Positions 20,900-32,896 of a stretch of DNA of 64,000 bases are shown in pieces. The position numbers and the translations under genes were made by a program. Origin of the DNA: Saturnia japonica (Eukaryota; Arthropoda; Insecta; Lepidoptera; Saturniidae). Numbering within the stretch: position 1 is the first letter of the stretch; each line of letters starts with the position of its first letter. Under the pieces are notes generated by a model. It did not search any database. It was given only the letters and a program-made list of their open reading frames with translations, and had not been told where the DNA came from. The stretch covers positions 13,330,001 through 13,394,000 of the forward strand of contig CM065304.1 in the NCBI GenBank assembly GCA_033032175.1. The letters are read 5' to 3'.

Positions 20900-23059
20900 T
20901 CAATATTTTTGTCTATAAAGCGGTATTCTACTGTGTCTCACTGGAAGCGTACGCACCTCGTGTGGTATATCAGGCACTTTTAATGGCACACCTATATCAA
21001 TATCGGTCAGAAATTCCGGTATCCCGACATCTTGAACCGATTGACTTTGGTGTCCCAAAGGAGCGTCGTCATGTATATGCAGGTGGTGGAAGTGCTCGTG
21101 TTCCTCTGCAGGAGACAGACTAAATTCGGAGTATGGTTCCCGATGAGTGTGATGGTGATGAATATTCTTGAAAATTGTATGAACATGATTAATCTTCTTC
21201 ACTTTATAAGGCACGTGGATTACGACCTTCTTGTTTCCTCTGAAAAAAGTATTAATTACCCTTTGGCAATATCGTGCATCGTATATTTGTCAAAAATACG
21301 TGCCTAAATATTGGTATCTAATCTAATTTTCTTTAGTACCACAAAGATTAATTTATAAAAGAATAAGTAAGCACCCCTATTTGTTCTTGTCTTTAATATA
21401 TTTAATTGAATATATTTAAATGAAGGCAATGGAGAACTAAAAATAAGCAGGCTTTATTCACTTGAAATCTATATTTTACTATTTATATTACATTTTCTAC
21501 AAACACTATTACCGACATAATCAAGTTCTTTCGAGTACTTCCTACTACAAAGTCACTGGGTGTAACATTTCCTGCATTTGAATGTAAATACGTAAATTTA
21601 ATATGTAAAAGTTCTTTTGGACAATTTTTTTATTCCTATTTTCGTTATAATTACACAGTATATTTAAAGATCTCGTTTTTGGGTAAGACTTCCTTTTCAA
21701 TTTATAGCTATAGCAGTGCGGACGATTTTTTGAAGTCGGTTAATGAGATGATAAATAACAGAGACAGATAGATAAGTTAAACACAGAGGGAAAAGAGATA
21801 TTAAAATCAAAGATAATTTGAAGAATCACCCCTTTACGTTACCTACCAGCCCTACATACGTATTAGAACGGAATGTATATGACCCAGTATATAAGATAAA
21901 TATTGCAATCCCATTTCTATTTGTAATTTTGATACTATGCACATGTATATTATGTGAAACTAGTTGGTACCTCAGCATTGTTCACATGAAAATGCTTTTA
22001 AGATTCAACGGGAACTAGTCCCTAAAAATTAAATGAAAGCCTAGACGACACTTTCATAGGTTCAGTCGTATATTTATCGGAAAAGCTGGTCGGTTGTACT
22101 ATTTTAGAAATGTTCACTATAAGTACGAAGAATAACTGTACAAAGTTTCAACTAAATCGAATCAATTATGGGTGAACGCGTAAACACTTGCGTGAGCACT
22201 TGAAATGTATTTTTACTAGCTGTGCCCGCGGCTTTGCTCACGTTGACTATAGAATGCCGTCGATCGGGCACACGCCCGAATTGTGCTATCCTCGCTCCCG
22301 GTTATTTTAAAGCCAAACATGCTTATTGTGGGTGTTAGAAGGTGTAGGTGTTAATGTCAAAATAATAGCTTTTTACTAAATGCATATGAAAGTATATTTG
22401 GTACCAGTAACAAAACCCAATTTTTTAAATTTTTGTCTGTCTATCTGTTTGTTGCTGGTAATCTCCGAAACGGTTGACCCGATTTTGACGGGATTTTCAC
22501 TGGCAGATAGCTGATGTTATACGACGTAACTTAGGCTTGTATTATTTTAGAAAAAAGGTTTAAGGTTCCACGCAAATAAATAAAAAGCATCTTTATCTTT
22601 AAAATAACCGACGGGCGACCTCCGTGGGTGGAAGCGGGGTTACTACAAGCCAACATTCTATAGTCCACGTAAGCGGAGCGGCCGTCACAGCCAGTTATTA
22701 ATAATTTTGATGTAACAACCGTGTATGTTAAATAATTTTTTTTTTTTTTTTTTTAAATATAAATATAATTTTTTTTTCTTACCCTTCGATTTTAATAACA
22801 TACATCACCAAAACTAGTGCCAATGACAACGATAGCTGAAATGAATGTAAAATAAAAATAAAATAATTCTGAAAAACAAATAAAGTTGACAAACTTAAGT
22901 ACAGATTTAGATGACTAAAACAATTCGCTTTAAGCAGATAGTAAATTTGTAATTTTTGTGTATTTTTTACTTAACCTAAATTATTTTATTATTTTATTTA
23001 TTTATTTTTTACCTAAATCAAGTAATAAAAACACATACCAGATTTTTGTAATCCATCAT
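20900..23059 (-). CDS. Histidine-rich secreted protein, three exons, 137 aa
   Basis: Exons are inferred at 23059-23039, 22835-22783 and 21239-20900 (minus strand). Donors are GTATGT and GTAAGA, acceptors catttcag and ttttttcag, phases 0 and 2. The joined frame is open from ATG-ATG to TGA. Exon 1 (MMDYKNL) plus exon 2 gives a strong signal peptide (LSLSLALVLVMYVI). The mature part starts GGNKKVVIHVP, followed by a basic HVHTIFK segment, four His, then an acidic/His patch (HEHFHHLHIHDD). The tail has valine-proline repeats (IGVPLKVPDIP). Its KKVVIHVP-x-x-VK-...-HTI section is nearly the same as in the 5815-9589 gene, and the MDYxK start resembles the 16834-18324 gene. Probable extracellular or cuticular role; function unknown. 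Intron 2 contains the fold-back element 22215-22695. Confidence 0.8.
22215..22695. mobile_element. Fold-back element with about 42-base inverted ends
   Basis: The left arm 22215-22256 starts ACTAGCTGTGCCCGCGGC and ends GACTATAGAATG. The right arm 22654-22695 is its imperfect reverse complement (CATTCTATAGTCC ... CACAGCCAGT). Inside are 'ctatcctcgctcccggttat' and 'aatctccgaaacggttgacc', shared with repeats at 9000, 25270 and 52620. The ctagctgtgcccgcg end resembles a reversed Helitron 3' end, but inverted ends are not a Helitron feature, so the class is open. It lies in intron 2 of the 20900-23059 gene. Confidence 0.65.
22733..22754. repeat. Poly-T tract
   Basis: A long T run just downstream (in gene orientation) of exon 2 of the 20900-23059 gene. 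Likely length-unstable. Confidence 0.8.
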
Positions 23060-25600
23060 CGAATATTTTTTGTCGTAAATAGAATAATATTCAGTTAGAA
23101 AGCGAAGTTAAACAGGTGTAATTTTAATCCTGACAAAAAGCACATAGGAGCGTGCGAAGTTGTAACACTGTCAGCTTTACAGTGAAATTAAGGAAAATTC
23201 CACTTTCTCACGGTTACGCGAAAATGATGCGTTCGAGCCTAACGATGAACTGACAATGAAAGCCGATGCGTCAAATAATACTTATATATATGCAATACAT
23301 GAATAGTAAATACGTGAATTATATCCGCCTAAACGTCACCTAGAAAATTATATGTTACATATCGCTTAAAATAGCTTTTAGAGCTTCACGTAACCCTTAA
23401 ACATAAACATCCATTTGAAGAATAATTTCAAATACCAACAAAAATGTAGTAAAAGTAACTTTATAAGTAACTTTAAAGCGGCAATTTTATTTTATTGTTT
23501 TTAAAGTTATTCCAATAATTGTAAAAATATTTTACTGCATTCCTGGTAATGAAATAGTTACACCAATGGAATGTCGATCTGATATCACTTGGTTCGCTCC
23601 TGGGTATGCATGAAAGCTCGCATCTCTACGTGCAGTCGGTCAACACTACATAAGTGATGGGTTTATTATGCTCACTAAACTCGAAAGGCCTGGGCCTGCG
23701 GTGACAAAAAAAGCAATGAAAATTTAAAACTCGATTTAATTTATCTGTAAATGTACGAACAAATGTCGATAAAGTATATTTTTTTACTATTATAGTGTTA
23801 AACAAAAACAAGTACAATATTCTTCAAAATATTCGATGTTTTATTATAATAACTAGCTGTGCCTGCGACTTTGTCTGCGTGATATATTTTTATATTATGA
23901 AAAACAGCAACTAACAAAAAACCTCACCTCACGTTAGTCTCATCTGTCGAAATTTGACTAGTACGGCTTTGAGAATTCCCAAGAATTATCATTTTAAATA
24001 TTAACCGATATTATCCAAAAGACATAAGGGCTAAGCAGTCCAATACAAGAATTTGAAGTTTTAAAATCCTTTATTTATTAACTGTTCATATCCAGTGATT
24101 AATAATGAGATAATGACGCATTATAGTATGCCTGTTTAGTGTAATTTAATAAAAATCTCGATAACGCAAAAACACCGAAGAACATCGAACGTAGAAATTT
24201 AGATTTAACTGTAAATGAATAAGTAACAGAGATATTGTCTATTATTTTACAAATTTAAAAGCAACATTAAAATGTGCAATACACCTTAATAACGTGTCTT
24301 TGTTCACTGTCCTTTATATAGGATGTCAATAAGGAAAGTTGGGAAAAAAATAAAATGTACAGACAGAACTACAGATTTATTAATATAGATGTTATCCCGA
24401 GATGGAAAGTAATTTGTCATATATTTCCATAAAAAAATTCTATTGCTACGTATAATTATAAGTCTCGAAAGACATTATTATCCAGTTTTATTGATATTCC
24501 CATGGTACAAAACGGAGTGAAATTAATGAGAACCAAGCTAATTGTTTTATTATTTACATTGCTATAACAATAATTACATTTACTGTGCATTCGATAATAT
24601 GGAAAGTAATTGAATGTTAAAGGTTATTTTTTAAACTTATTTATCTATAGTTCTATACAATTAATAAAATTAAATTGTCTATTTGTAATATCAAAATAAC
24701 AGCTTTTGACTAAATGCATTATTATGAAAGTATATACCACAGCTAGTAATAACGCTATCGATTACTTCTTTGTAGGTCTTTTTAATATCTACAATTATGT
24801 ATTATACTAGCTTGTACTCGCAACTTCGTCTGCGTATTACTGTATATGCACCGGCTGATTTCGGAACACGACAAACGAATAGAAAATAATACATGGGTTT
24901 ATCTCTGTTTGTATGGTATTGTCATTATATGCCAATATGAATCCAATATATTAACCGTCCCAATAAAACTTACAACAATACAAACAACAAACATACAAAC
25001 TTTACATTTATTATATTTTTAGTATAACACTGGTTAAACTATTGCTTTTACCGGGATAAAAGTACCTTATGTGTTATTCCAGGTCATAGACTATCTGTCT
25101 GCCAAATTTCATTCAAATCCGTTCAGCCGTTTTTGCGTGATTCAGTAACAAACATCCAAACATCTAACATCCAAACATACACACTTTAGTTAGCAGAAGT
25201 CATTTAAGCATCCGAAGTAATTTACCATGAACATTTTTTTATTGTTTCCGCGGAACCCTAACTCTATTTCTAAAATAAAAGTAGCCTAAGTTACACCTTA
25301 TAATATAAGCTGTTTTCCAGTGAAAGTCTCGTGCAAATCGGTCCAACCGTTTCGGAGAATACCCAGAACAAACAGACAGACTGATAGACACAAAAGCTTT
25401 AAAATGGGAGTTTTGTTATAGGTATCGAATATACTTTAAGAAATTATATAAGAAATAGTGGAACCTAGTCAACGAAAGCAGTGCTCAAAGCTACCACGTA
25501 GTTGTATGTAATAGCGCGCAAATAATAATTGTGTAATACAGTTACCGGAAACTTTTTTCATTAGTTCCGTATATACATCGTTGGTGCTTTTGTAGTTAGC
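23060..25600. other. Intergenic or intronic DNA with repeat pieces
   Basis: No complete gene seen. Repeats: about 23850-23885, an 'aactagctgtgcctgcgact' end; about 24808-25195, a reversed repeat from 'actagcttgtactcgcaact' to 'ttcagccgtttttgcgtgat' and 'acatccaaacat', possibly a short reversed Helitron relative; about 25250-25395, a reversed copy of the 'ccgaaacggtt' repeat. A possible last exon of the 25804-27816 gene lies at 23695-23675 and is discussed there. Confidence 0.45.
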
Positions 25601-25609
25601 TTGCCAGTT

Positions 25610-25795
25610 TCATTAGTTTTGATTGGTGGCTGTAATTTAAACATGCTATTAGTATCTCTGTAAGGGCTCCTAGAGGAAGGGGGTTCAAAATCGATAACGT
25701 GCTAATGAAACCACTAATGTTACAAGCGGCTACGGTAACTGCTTATCGTTAGGCGGCCCGTGCGCTTATTTACCAACTTAGTTGTATATGAAAAA
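25610..25795. repeat. Dispersed repeat C
   Basis: Contains 'actgcttatcgttaggcggc' and 'ttatttaccaacttagttgt'. Related text occurs at 36345-36450, 38635-38700 and 52840-52940. It begins a few bases past the donor site of the 25804-27816 gene and so lies in its intron. Confidence 0.55.
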
Positions 25796-25803
25796 AAAAT
25801 TAC

Positions 25804-27816
25804 CTGGGCATTTTTAAAATGCTTCCATAGCCCGTAACGTAATTCCCAATCTTCGAAAAAAAGTGATGGTTTATTCCACGTTATATGATGACGACCGATA
25901 TTGTAGTGCTGCATTAATGGGGGGTTCAGTTGAGGTGCTTCCTTTGCTCGCCGTGAAATTATTTGGTTCACATAACGGTACAAGACTGGTGCTTTGTGCA
26001 CCCAACAAATTAGCGACATCACTGATATAACTATGGTGTGCATCCAATACCGACAGGTTGCAGGTAAGTTCTCCCCATTAAGCGCGTAGTCTTGTATTGC
26101 CATGACTATACAAGATGCTGCTGCAGCGGTCAAGCTACACGGCACTTCCAACACTATTGAACATATGACGGAAAAAACAGCTTTCAAATTTCCCGCATTA
26201 TAACAATGAAACTTCACAGATTTAAGAAGGTATTCGTGAAATTGTTCTCTATGATATCGAATGAAAGTCTTGTCACTGCTCTCGTAGTACCCTATTTTCA
26301 AACGAACCTACAGATATAAGAGATGTTTTTAATCAGCTATTTAATTATAGTAATGACATAACATATAGTTAATAATGTACTTTTATAGGTTATATTTAAT
26401 TAGCAACATCATCGGTTGGTGATTGAAAAAACCATCGTGAGAAAACCTAAACGCTTGAAAATTGTTCCTATATTAGAATAACAATCCAAGAATATATCCA
26501 TCCTGGAAATCTTTAATATGTTGCCGTATGACGTGGTCATTGAGTCCGTGCCTTCCCTCACGAAGAGATATTTGCACCCCTGTTAATAATTTAATTAAAA
26601 ATTTAATTAACTAATTCCCCAAAAAGCGACGACTGTCATGTGTGATTCATCCCTATGTGAACACATTTTTTATGACTTTACCATTTAAACAGACCTTTTA
26701 TCGACATAGCTGATAGCATAGGCAAAAACTGGCTCTAGACAAAATATTAGAACTAAAGTTTGTGACATATTAAAGAATAATCACCTGCGAAAATTCATAA
26801 TATATCGTAGGAACTAACAAATATTGTGCGTTATGTTGACGATCCAAAAATCGTTGCAATAGTCGGCAACCGATGAGACTGTGCAGCGCGTTTGATGAAC
26901 CCACCAAATTACATAACACATGCTCAAAAATACCTTCTTGAAAACTTTCGACATATGCTCTGACTTGATATAGTTCTGCCACATGATCCATTAACGATGA
27001 AAATTCCAAAACGTCGTCATCATTCATATTAACCATAGAAAACCAATTAAGCATAGTAGTTATTATCAGAAAACGATGGTTATTCTCTACTCTCTCAAAT
27101 ATTCGACGTAAACAGACTTCGAAACCTTTTCTCAAATACTCGTATGCAGATGATTTCATATAACCCTTACCTATACTATATGCGAAAAAATCTAGAAGAC
27201 GAGTCACAAACGGTAAAAGTTTTTGTTTATCAATAACCCAATTAGCACTTTTTAGTAATTCATAAAGTACTCTTATACGATGTCTGGCTGATTTAATATC
27301 GCTAGATATTACATAATGAATATCCGTCAGCATGAGGTTAAAAAACATTGTTTTCCCTTTGTTATAATAAAGAACTACCTCTAATATTTGCTCTACGAAG
27401 TTTTCAAATGGCCACAACGAGACAAGACCTATGAATCTTAAGGTTATTTTTATAGTAGATTCACTGCGTTCTGGTTGCAATCGATCCATTGTTTTTTGGA
27501 ACACTGATTCTGCTCTTTGAAACTGTCGTTTGCCACACCAATACCAATACCTTGAAGTCAATCTGTTTAGTTTTAGCCTCATCCCGAAATAGTACACTAA
27601 AGTTAAAGCACACAGAAGTAATTCTTCGAAATCCGAATTTTGCACATTTCTTCGAGTAGCTTTTCTCAAAATGTAATCTAATTTCTTTATAGCACTGACT
27701 TTTTTGTCATGAAATATCGGACTCAAATCCATTGGCATGTAAGTATCATGTAGCTGACGAATTTTTTCTTGTAGATCTAATCCGGAAAGGGACTTTCTTT
27801 TTTTTGATAATAACAT
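25804..27816 (-). CDS. Uncharacterised helical protein, two exons seen, at least 512 aa
   Basis: Exon A 27816-26785 (344 codons from ATG) ends in CAG before GTGATT. Exon B 26307-25804 (168 codons) starts after a tatctgtag acceptor and ends in CAG before GTAATT. Both junctions are phase 0, so the frame is continuous. There is no signal peptide. The protein is a succession of amphipathic helices rich in Leu, Phe, Tyr and Arg, which suggests an ARM/HEAT-like fold (inference). A Pro/His/Trp-rich block near the end (ITWNKPSLFFEDWELRYG) looks like a conserved motif, but I do not recognise the family. Reading through the last donor enters repeat C and stops at 25720, so another exon is expected. One candidate begins at 23695 after a pyrimidine-rich acceptor, adds six codons, stops at 23675, and has AATAAA directly after; weak. 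Confidence 0.7.
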
Positions 27817-30800
27817 CTTATATAAAGTATTCCAAGCTAATACTACACATTTTTATTTACTAATCCTCACACTGTTTAAATGACTTATGGTTTTGATTTC
27901 GTTATACACACGAGTTTACGAGAAAACAGGCGAACGCTATTAGATTGTATGGAGGTTTTAAAATATTTTAGTGATAACTACCGGTGCCCGCAGTTTTACC
28001 CGCATGTAATTTGAAAAAAATCACTGATTGATGATTTATAAACACTTCAGTATAGACATTATTTTATTGGGCGGCCAGATGGTCACATCGAGGCATCACA
28101 CGGCTCGTTCGCGCCACTACTACTATAGACATAGACCCGAGCCGAGTGTTGAATTATTTTAATTTTGCATTATCTCTCAAACTATACGTCCAAATAACAT
28201 TCTGTGAGAGACGAAGTTTATCTTCATTAAATTGTCTTTATGATGAAGTAACTTTTGTTCATAAGGATTAATAAGACATGCTTAAAAATAATGCTCATAA
28301 ACTAATTTTTAATCTTCAACAAAAAAAAATATTGCAAAATACCTTATTGTGGCATAAGTATAAGAGATAGATGTACAGTATCACGGACTTTTTTTTATAT
28401 TTCTTAATGGTCAATATTTTTGCAGAATGTTGTATTTGTATCATTAACCATTAAACTATCGCACGCGAATAAAGTAGATCGCGAGGGCTTGGAATTCCGA
28501 CTTACGTAAGAAAAATCAATATTTAAGGCTATCTGTAAAATGCAGCCTATATAGCCTATACTATTCTTTGTGAGTCTGGCTATCATATAAAAAAAATATT
28601 TTTTCGAATCCGACTGGTAGTACTAGAGATTAGCGTTTTTAAACAAACAAAAAAACTTTTCCGCTTTATTATATTATATGTATAGATTTGCTTATGTTTT
28701 TAAGTGAGTTGAACCTTTTTTCAATAAAATCTGATTGAGTTTTGAAACATGTGTCAAAATAAAAAGTAATTTAAATCAAAAGCACTAAGGAGTATTGATA
28801 TCAACTTCGAAGCAAATCACGGCCGAAATAACTTTCTATCCCTTTTTAACCTCGTTAGCGGGTGAACTTCAATAAAATACGAAACACGTCTTACATCGAT
28901 TCTGTTAAAAAAGGTTTATGTAAAAATTGAAGTAAATTGGACCATGAATCATGTTGTCCCATACAAACCTTGCCACCCTTTTTCACCCCTTTACGGGTAG
29001 AATTTTGGAAAATCCTTTCTTATCGGATGCATACGTCATACAAAGAACACACCCTCCAAGTGTCAGGTCTCTGCGGTCAGCGGTTTGGGCTGTGTGTCTT
29101 TAAGATATTTTGTTAACCGAATATTATCTTTTTTTATTATTTATTTATGCTAACTACTTATAAACTCATTTTTAGAGCCAGAAAATTCTGTACATAGTTA
29201 CGAGTTTTTCCAAAATATGATCTCAAGAGCCCAACTTTTTTTTTGTTGTAAATAGTTATTATATTTGTCTATAATCAGCATAATTTAACGCGCAATATCT
29301 AGAAATATGTTAGAGATTTTAAGATCCGTTTCGGCAAACAAAAGACTTTGGTACTAGAGGTATCATTGTACCATTTCATGTAGGAGTTAAGTAATAAAAA
29401 ACATGTACTGTAAATTTTAAAACACTTATAATTTCGAATTTTCCAATAACTCAGGTTGTAGATAATATTTTCGTGATCTATATTATATAAAAGCCTGACT
29501 GACGTATCAAAGCACAGCAAAGCACATGGACTAGGACCGTGAAAATTTGCGCTTTCCTATTATACCATAGGTGAGCGCTAAGGAAGGATTTTAGAAATTC
29601 AACGCCTAAGGTGGTGAAAAGAGGATGAGTTTTATATCAAAAAATTTTGAACATGTATCTATGAAAATTAATATTTAGCAATTCAGTTAGAATGGAAAAA
29701 GGTTGGGACGTAAATTAACTATGACGCTAGCGAAACCGCAGGCAAAGCGCTAGTAAAATATTATAAACAACCCAACGAAGCCTCCGACAGAAGACGCTTC
29801 TAGGAAAGAAAAATATACCCTACATCTCGTTTACTTTTTCTTAACATTTTGTGTAGCATTCCTAATTCAAATGTTTTAATGATTTTAATGAATAAGCTAT
29901 ACATTAATGATTGGTATCTGTTACGCTTAAACAGTTTAGCGGAGACTAATCATTGATCGAAGAAAAGTGTAAAAAGTGTCTAAATCTAATAATAATTAAT
30001 TAGAATATGATAACGTTAAATCATATTCAGTCATCAGAGCGTGAAAATAGCGTTCCCATTTTAATAATGAATCAATGATTATTATTACATTGAGTTGTTA
30101 TCGAAAATGTAATGAAAGTATTTTACGTAATGTTACTTCCCGCCTGTTTCCGATCAGAATAAGCAACGCATGCACAAAAAAAAAAAACAAAACAAATACC
30201 TACAACGGAACATAATATCGATGTTACGACATCAGCAATGTTAATTGTAGGTATTAATTTCTAGACATACTTACACGTTACAATTTCGTAACGTTTCATT
30301 ATATAATTATTTTCCTTCGCATTTAACCACTAACTAATACAGTCATTTATATTAACATATACTTTAAAGAATAGATTTTATCGAAATCAACTTGGTTTCG
30401 ACTTGCGGGCTACCTCTGGCGAAATCTATATTAACACTAGCTGTGACCCACGTACGTTTAAAACTCTTGTTTTTTGATAATGTAAACCACCGTATTCGAT
30501 ACTTTTATAAAAATCTTTGAATTTGAGAAGCGTGACAAGGAGAGCACTTTCCGTTATATCATACATTATCTTGACTTTTCTCTGGGATTTATGAATCATT
30601 ACAATTCTGTAGTACATTATTTTGATGGTTTTCTTAAGTTATAGCCAGCGTAAGAAATGTAAACGTACGAAAATCGATTTATTTATTACTAGATTACAGA
30701 ACATTGGCTTTTCCCTACTATGGAAAAATGAATTGAAATGTCTTATATACATATAGTAACCTTCTGTAAGATATTCTCTAAATAATAGTGAAAACTATAT

Positions 30801-31325
30801 AACAATCCGTTGCGTGGTTTAGAAGAAGTAAGCGGACAAACAGACACAACGATAGCGACTTTCTTTTATACTATAATATATATAAAAAACGATATAGCGT
30901 CAATGAAAACCCAGAATGATATATTAGATTATTTATGTCAATTGTTAATTTCATTGTAATTTTATTAAAATAAAACAAATTAATAAAAGTATTTATTATT
31001 ATTATTTTATTTTATTTAATGAACACACACATTTTATCTTATAATTAAGTACTATCAGTCTTCATTATCGTCTGCTTGGAATAAAAATTTGACTGGTATT
31101 AATAATCTTAGTCAATATTTTGGAGCGTCAAGTAATTTTGAATACTAATTAAATAGCGATTTTTTTTAATAATTGAAGAAACAAACAATGCCGAACACCA
31201 CAATAATTTAAAAATAAATAAATTTTCACCCATTAAGACGTTAATTATTATATAGTTTCGTAAAAAAATTAATTACATAAAGATGAAAGAAAATATGTGT
31301 AGAAACTCTTAAAGGAATAATTTTA
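27817..31325. other. Repeat-rich intergenic DNA
   Basis: No gene supported. Pieces: about 27970-28015, an 'accggtgcccgcagttttac' end; 28590-28690, the family F tail ('ccgactggtagtactagaga'); about 28850-29110, a repeat with 'cacccctttacgggtagaat' and a GC-richer 'caggtctctgcggtcagcgg'; 29520-29757, a repeat ending in 'aggcaaagcgctagt', a Helitron-like 3' end; about 30437-30655, a reversed repeat beginning 'actagctgtgacccacgtac'. TTTATT at 30992-30997 could serve as the polyadenylation signal of the 31330-32700 gene. Confidence 0.5.
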
Positions 31326-31329
31326 TACT

Positions 31330-32700
31330 CTATTGATTATTTGAATTTTTTGAGGAATCCGACGCGACTGCTACCGGCTGTGACACAGTATACGACGGTT
31401 GTTGGTACGTCTGAGCTACATAAGGGCCTGCACCACTTTGTTCTTGTAGTTTTTCTGCCTCTTCAGGAGCCACCGGACACATACACGGAACAAGTTGAAC
31501 ATGTTGCAAAGAAACCGGAGTCAGGCTCGCTCCGGCAGGGATGCTGATAGGTATAGGAGCCATACTTTGGTGGATTGGAAGTTCTGGTTGAGAATATTGA
31601 GGTGTTTGAAGTTGATACGTTTTATGCGATTCATAAGGGGAATACATATATTGGTAACGGATTGGTGAAATATTAGTTGACAAAGGTTGAATCCAAGTCT
31701 TTTGAGATGACGGCGGACTGCTGAAACAAATAAAATAACATCTGTGTCACTTGTCACTATGTACAAACATTCTTAAATTATTTGGATTGGTATATGTGCT
31801 ACTTACTAACAAATTGCCAGTTTTCATGATTCTAGTTTAAAAAAAAATTGATAATAGAAGTCTCTGAAGTTTGATATAGGTACTCAATCATTGTTTTTAA
31901 ATTGTATAACAATGCAAAAATAATTTTCCTTTATAACACCTAAATTTACTCATAATATTGTTTAAAGTTAAAATTTGTATTCGATAAGTTATATTGAGAT
32001 TACTGAATTGTCCTTCATCACCTACTATAGCGGTATACCTATAGTAATTTAATATCTTTGGGGAATCAATATAAAGATTAACAGGAATCTATCAAGAAAC
32101 ACAGTTTATCAACAACTCTTGTAGTACATAAAAACGCTAAAACATCTGTACAACATTTTGTTATGTATTGACTAGGAAGTCTCATTTATGTTACGTTTAT
32201 TTCTTAATGTATCGATTACAAAAACACGACACGCCCGATTTAATTGGCTGTCGTGTGAATATTACTTGTTTACTTGTACAACGTCGTCATGCAGGTCGAA
32301 AGCATTTTTGATCAAGCAGAGTTACGTAAAAATGTGACTCTGTTTTGTTACTCTAAACCTATATTCGGGAAAACACAAGATTAAACTAAAATTGAACTAT
32401 TATGTCATTAGATTTACGTTAAAAGGACCAGGGTTTCAACCAATTGAAATTTAGAACCGTTTCAAACAATTACAATTTTAATGAAAAATTATCAGTTCAT
32501 AGCAATGAAAAAATAAAACACATATTTACCAGCAAATTAACATAAAATCGCATAGTGATAACACAATCGCTTAATGATGCTTCATAATAAGTTTTAAAAA
32601 GAGAAAATATATTATTTGGTACGTACGCTGATTCAGATCCCCATTTTAAAAAGAAGGCATCAGATAACGCTATTGTCCCCAAGACAAACAGGAAACTCAT
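31330..32700 (-). CDS. Gln/Pro-rich secreted protein, two exons, 154 aa
   Basis: Exons are inferred at 32700-32627 and 31720-31330 (minus strand). The donor is GTACGT, the acceptor is tttgtttcag, and the phase is 2. Exon 1 encodes a signal peptide (MSFLFVLGTIALSDA) followed by FFLKWGSES. The mature part is rich in Gln, Pro, Ser and Tyr (SPPSS, QPELPIHQ, PIPISIPAG, YQQPSY) with a single PCMCP pair of Cys and no known domain. The ATG follows an acceptor-like string (tattttcag) directly, so a tiny upstream exon could carry the real start, with this Met internal; the Tigger element 32897-34923 would then lie in that intron. Probable extracellular structural protein; function unknown. Confidence 0.7.
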
Positions 32701-32896
32701 CTGAAAATAAAATAATTTTAATTAGGCTTTATTCATTCGCGAAACTATCTTAGGCAGTCGCGATAAACGTTTTTTTTTTTCAATAATTGAATACTGTTAC
32801 TTCGTAATAAAAATATTAGAAACTATGAACATTTCTTAATGTGGTTTGGTCAAAGGACTTAAAATAAAACTAAATATTTAAATTGGGTTTTAACTA

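Noticed and set aside
25720..25803. Read-through extension of the 25804-27816 gene to the stop at 25720
   Set aside because: The extension follows a good GTAATT donor and runs into dispersed repeat C, so it is intron.
30426..30617. 63-codon minus-strand frame
   Set aside because: Lies in a reversed repeat starting with actagctgtg; no gene structure.
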